Shown here: piece by piece, positions 45,310 through 47,660 of the stretch
How positions within the stretch are numbered: position 1 is the first letter of the stretch
Layout of the letters: each line of letters starts with the position of its first letter
NCBI GenBank assembly: GCA_016937015.1
Contig: JAFGWT010000059.1
Location: 1-47,660 of the forward strand
From: Deltaproteobacteria bacterium
Lineage (GTDB): Bacteria; Myxococcota_A; Polyangia; JAAYKL01
Reading direction: 5' to 3'
DNA length: 47,660 nucleotides
Position numbers and translations under genes: made by a program
Notes under the pieces: model-generated
Database searches by the model: none
Told to the model about the DNA's origin: nothing
Seen by the model: only the letters and a program-made list of their open reading frames with translations

Positions 45310-45867
45310 TTGAATATCTTTGTACTTTGCACTTGCAGATGCGGCTCGACAACATTTATCAGGGCATCTGAACATATTACCAATTACACCGCAGCACACG
45401 AATCCCGAACCAACAAGCTTGGTCTGGACAGATTTAATTACCCGATAAATCACATCGAAGCGGACAATCGACTTAGCTGGCTGCTAGGGAGATTGGACAG
45501 GCATTATGGTGACAACGCGTTTTATGTTCACTTGCGCCGGGAAGACACGGCGACGGCCCAAAGCTTTGTAAAACGTTATGACGGCGGCATCATCAAGGCA
45601 TACAGAGATATGGGAATATTAATGCGGCTGCATCCCAAAACGGATCCGCTGGCAGTATCCCTGGACTACTGCAATACGGTCAACAGCAATATCGAACACT
45701 AACTCAAAGACAAATCGAAAAAAATGACATTCCGGCTTGAAAACGCCAAACACGATTTTGAGCTTTTCTGCGATATAATTGATGCTCAGGTGGATATTGC
45801 CAATGCCCTCGGGGAATTTGAAAAACACCACAACGCTTCTCCACCATCACCAATGGCTGAAGAATAG
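45310..45867 (+). pseudogene. Sulfotransferase-family gene with in-frame stop
   Basis: The frame opens NIFVLCTCRCGSTTFIRA, with the PAPS-binding RCGSTTF loop of sulfotransferase-family proteins, and continues SHESR-like AAHESR, IEADNRLSWLLGRLD and HLRREDTATAQSF. A TAA at 45700-45702 stops it after 130 codons, yet the same frame continues without further stops for 54 more codons (LKDKSKKMTFRLENA to MAEE) to a TAG at 45865-45867. The continuation looks like the family's C-terminal helix (KHDFELFCDIIDAQVD). The start codon is TTG, with AGGGAGA just upstream, possibly a mutated ATG. One nonsense change in an otherwise intact gene suggests recent inactivation. A truncated but expressed product is possible. 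Confidence 0.72.
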
Positions 45868-45891
45868 ACACAACTGAAAGCTAAGTCTGTG

Positions 45892-46125
45892 TCATGTTTT
45901 CAATTCGCTTTGCCGCTTTATCGCTTCTTCATTTGCGGTTGGTTGATTTCCCTTCACGCCCAAAAGATAATCACCGTTTTTGTCGATAATTGTTTGAGCA
46001 ATCTCTATTTGACATCCCATGGCAGCGGCGCTGACCAGTACGCCATCCAGATGCAACCCGTTCAGAAGCCGGGCCATCGCGGTTGTTTCGTTTGATTTCC
46101 TCCGTACGAAGTTATCCCAGCACAA
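45892..46125 (-). mobile_element. ISAs1-family transposase remnant
   Basis: A 77-residue fragment matches the central part of ISAs1-family (H-repeat-associated) transposases: RRKSNETTAMARLLNGL, then AMGCQIEIAQTIIDKNGDYLLGVKGNQ. The usual TIDAMG, which carries a catalytic Asp, is SAAAMG here, and both the N- and C-terminal thirds are missing. No terminal inverted repeats were recognised. It is a dead relic, useful as evidence of past rearrangement at the edge of the capsule locus. Confidence 0.8.
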
Positions 46126-46442
46126 GTCTCTGTTCGCATGCTAGCGCAGCCACTTTTCAATGAACTTGTGGATTATTTTCGCGACAGCGCAATTAACTAT
46201 ACCTCTTTTCGTTGACGCTGGGAGTGTCACAGGATAATGTTACTTTTTGATTACGCAGTCGGTCTGAACATGGCACACATGTTGCCTATGTGGCAAACAT
46301 TGCAGTTTTCTGTAGGGTGTGACAACATTGCGAGTGGCCATTTAACAATACAGTTTTTTTTCTGGATTTTTTCCCGTAGAAAAATTTTTCAAATTCTCAG
46401 TGCAACCTTAGGTAATTCTGATATTAAAAATCTAAAGATACT
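46126..46442. other. Intergenic region upstream of the AlgX-like gene
   Basis: No gene is supported in these 317 bp. The notable content is a strong sigma-54-type box at 46271-46286, followed at 46291 by an imperfect copy of the same sequence with shorter spacing (TGGCAAACATTGC). The left part may include further decayed IS sequence, but I could not recognise it. Confidence 0.45.
46271..46286 (+). promoter_or_regulatory. Sigma-54-like promoter upstream of the AlgX-like gene
   Basis: TGGCACACATGTTGCC matches the sigma-54 consensus at TGGCAC and TTGC, with the exact GG-GC spacing. Only the position after the -24 box and the last base deviate. It reads toward the gene at 46443, leaving about 145 nt of leader. 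Confidence 0.45.
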
Positions 46443-47609
46443 ATGGAGAAAGCATTGATATTAGTTAAACAATATCCAACCCCAGATGACATTCCGCCAT
46501 TTCATTTGGATACACCGAAACACAAGGATTCTTCAACACAAACTACCGTTGCTGTCCGTGGCTGGATGAGCGCCCCACCGGACAGTATTCGACTCATTGT
46601 ACGGTCCGATGATAAAACCAGAGATATGCCGTTCAATGAAGAACGCCCCGAAATTGCGGCACAACTTCCCCCAAACACCAGCGACTTGCATGTATATGGG
46701 TTTAATTATGAACTCACAATTACCACTCCCATAATGATAGGGGCACGGCTTGCGGGCAAACCCTATTGGTGCTTTGCCGTTGCCAGGGAAACGAATCAAA
46801 CAAAGGCGCTTGTTGGATACTCTGGGTACCTCTTTCTCAATAACGATACCAATGACTCTGTTAGCCAATACACAGGCGAATTCAAAGCCGAAGAAAAAGT
46901 GTTTACAGACTGGGAAAAATATTTTTCTGAGAATAAAAATGAGAATATGCAGTTTCTGCTGGCGCCCGCTAAAGAGGAGCTGTTTCCAGACTTTTATCCA
47001 TATCCCAGAGGAACCAATACATTCATCGATCAGTATCTGAAAAAATTTGGGGAGCACATAAATTATCCACTTAAAGAACTTTTCGAATATCGCGAGATGG
47101 CATATCGAAGCACAGACACTCACTGGAGCGACTTTGGCGCGCTGATAGCCGCCAAAACCGTATTGCAACGATTTGGTATCCCACACTCCAACCAAACGCT
47201 TAATCCAACCTTTAGAGTGGCGATGACATATGGGGATTTGGGAAACAAAATGAAGCCAATGCAACAGGGGCCGGTTTTAAAAATGGTGAATACACCTAAC
47301 CCTGCATTTAACAATCAGATTCCAAACCACGGAAAAATTTGGGCATATATAAACAATGATGCGCCCGTGAATAAAACCCTTCACATTTACGGGGATTCAT
47401 TCGCCTCAAATCTTGCGCCGATTCTCAGTCTAATGTTCAAAAAAACGGTGCTTTTGCACACCGCTGGCCAGCCGGACCAATCGGTGATTGTTGTCGATAA
47501 GCCAGATTATGTGCTATGCCAGACAAATCAGCGATTTGTCGCAACTGTGCCCTCTCCCATCAGCATTTGGAATCTTCATGCGTGTTCGCTTAAGAAGCTC
47601 ACTTTCTGA
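46443..47609 (+). CDS. AlgX/AlgJ-like SGNH acetyltransferase-family protein
   Basis: A 388-residue protein whose C-terminal two thirds follow the AlgX/AlgJ acetyltransferase-like SGNH domain: GYSGYLFLNND (about 125-135), then YTGEF, the catalytic DTHWSDFGA (D-x-H, about 222-230) and the nucleophile loop IYGDSFAS (about 318-325). In alginate systems, relatives O-acetylate the polymer in the periplasm. Here no signal peptide is visible, and the first 100 residues form a beta-rich extra domain with a GYSG-preceding YWCFAVARE strand. The product may therefore act in the cytoplasm on intermediates. It is separated from the other capsule genes by decayed DNA. The start ATG has only a weak Shine-Dalgarno. 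Confidence 0.75.
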   Translation: MEKALILVKQYPTPDDIPPFHLDTPKHKDSSTQTTVAVRGWMSAPPDSIRLIVRSDDKTRDMPFNEERPEIAAQLPPNTSDLHVYGFNYELTITTPIMIGARLAGKPYWCFAVARETNQTKALVGYSGYLFLNNDTNDSVSQYTGEFKAEEKVFTDWEKYFSENKNENMQFLLAPAKEELFPDFYPYPRGTNTFIDQYLKKFGEHINYPLKELFEYREMAYRSTDTHWSDFGALIAAKTVLQRFGIPHSNQTLNPTFRVAMTYGDLGNKMKPMQQGPVLKMVNTPNPAFNNQIPNHGKIWAYINNDAPVNKTLHIYGDSFASNLAPILSLMFKKTVLLHTAGQPDQSVIVVDKPDYVLCQTNQRFVATVPSPISIWNLHACSLKKLTF

Positions 47610-47660
47610 AAATTAATTGAAAAAGGCCATCAGTTTTGCCAAAAAAGTTTTGCTACAAAC

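Noticed and set aside
46533-47264. 243-codon minus-strand frame opposite the AlgX-like gene
   Set aside because: It is antisense to a gene with intact catalytic motifs and shows no family features.
1-47660. tRNA, rRNA, CRISPR, or an RfaH ops element
   Set aside because: None was recognised by eye on either strand. A covariance-model scan was not possible, so a small RNA could be missed.

Overview
The window looks like part of a Gram-negative chromosome with moderate G+C content. It combines a chemotaxis gene set, housekeeping genes and a large group 2/3-type (KpsMTED) capsule locus. Two surface lipoproteins carry long Asp/Thr/Ser/Asn-rich linkers right after the lipid-modified cysteine, one of them followed by EGF-like and BspA-type repeats. 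That style is familiar from deltaproteobacterial and Myxococcota-like genomes, but the assignment is inference and no rRNA or ribosomal marker is present.

Layout. 1-3927 (+): cheW, a 53-codon small ORF, cheB, and a soluble MCP-like coiled-coil protein that carries a CheZ-like DxxxQ motif. 3974-5713 (-): a CoA-binding-fold protein and truD. 5865-8423 (+): plsB. 8974-14900 (+): a tightly packed capsule export operon, kpsF (arabinose-5-phosphate isomerase), a small lipoprotein, kpsM, kpsT, kpsE and kpsD, with stop/start overlaps at the kpsM, kpsT and kpsE junctions. 15035-25162 (-): an assembly operon read from a divergent intergenic region: a sulfotransferase-like protein, a double-GT2 protein, an SGNH-GT2-GT2 fusion, a WcbI-like protein, gmd and fcl (GDP-fucose). 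25559-34591 (+): a 1542-residue GT2/TagF-like/GT4 fusion, a free-standing SGNH protein, galE, a phosphodiester-glycosidase (NAGPA-like) lipoprotein and a second WcbI-like protein. 34598-38477: the two repeat-bearing lipoproteins, divergently transcribed. 38604-45045: a double methyltransferase and two more paralogs of the sulfotransferase-like family. 41.9-46.4 kb also holds gene remnants: a DUF2264-like N-terminal fragment, a sulfotransferase gene with an in-frame stop, and an ISAs1-family transposase fragment. An AlgX/AlgJ-like acetyltransferase gene closes the window.

How it may work together (inference). GDP-fucose (Gmd/Fcl) and UDP-galactose (GalE) feed large multi-domain transferases. 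One of these has a TagF-like polyol-phosphate polymerase domain, so the capsule may contain a teichoic-acid-like phosphodiester backbone. WcbI, SGNH, AlgX, sulfotransferase-like and methyltransferase proteins would decorate the chain, and KpsMTED would export it. The most unusual signal is a duplicated short C-terminal module, L-x-Y-x-x-G followed about ten residues later by W and LP, at the ends of four otherwise different proteins: three sulfotransferase-like paralogs and the giant glycosyltransferase. I read it as a candidate shared membrane or complex-targeting tail. The three sulfotransferase-like paralogs also appear to have lost the usual PAPS-binding residues.
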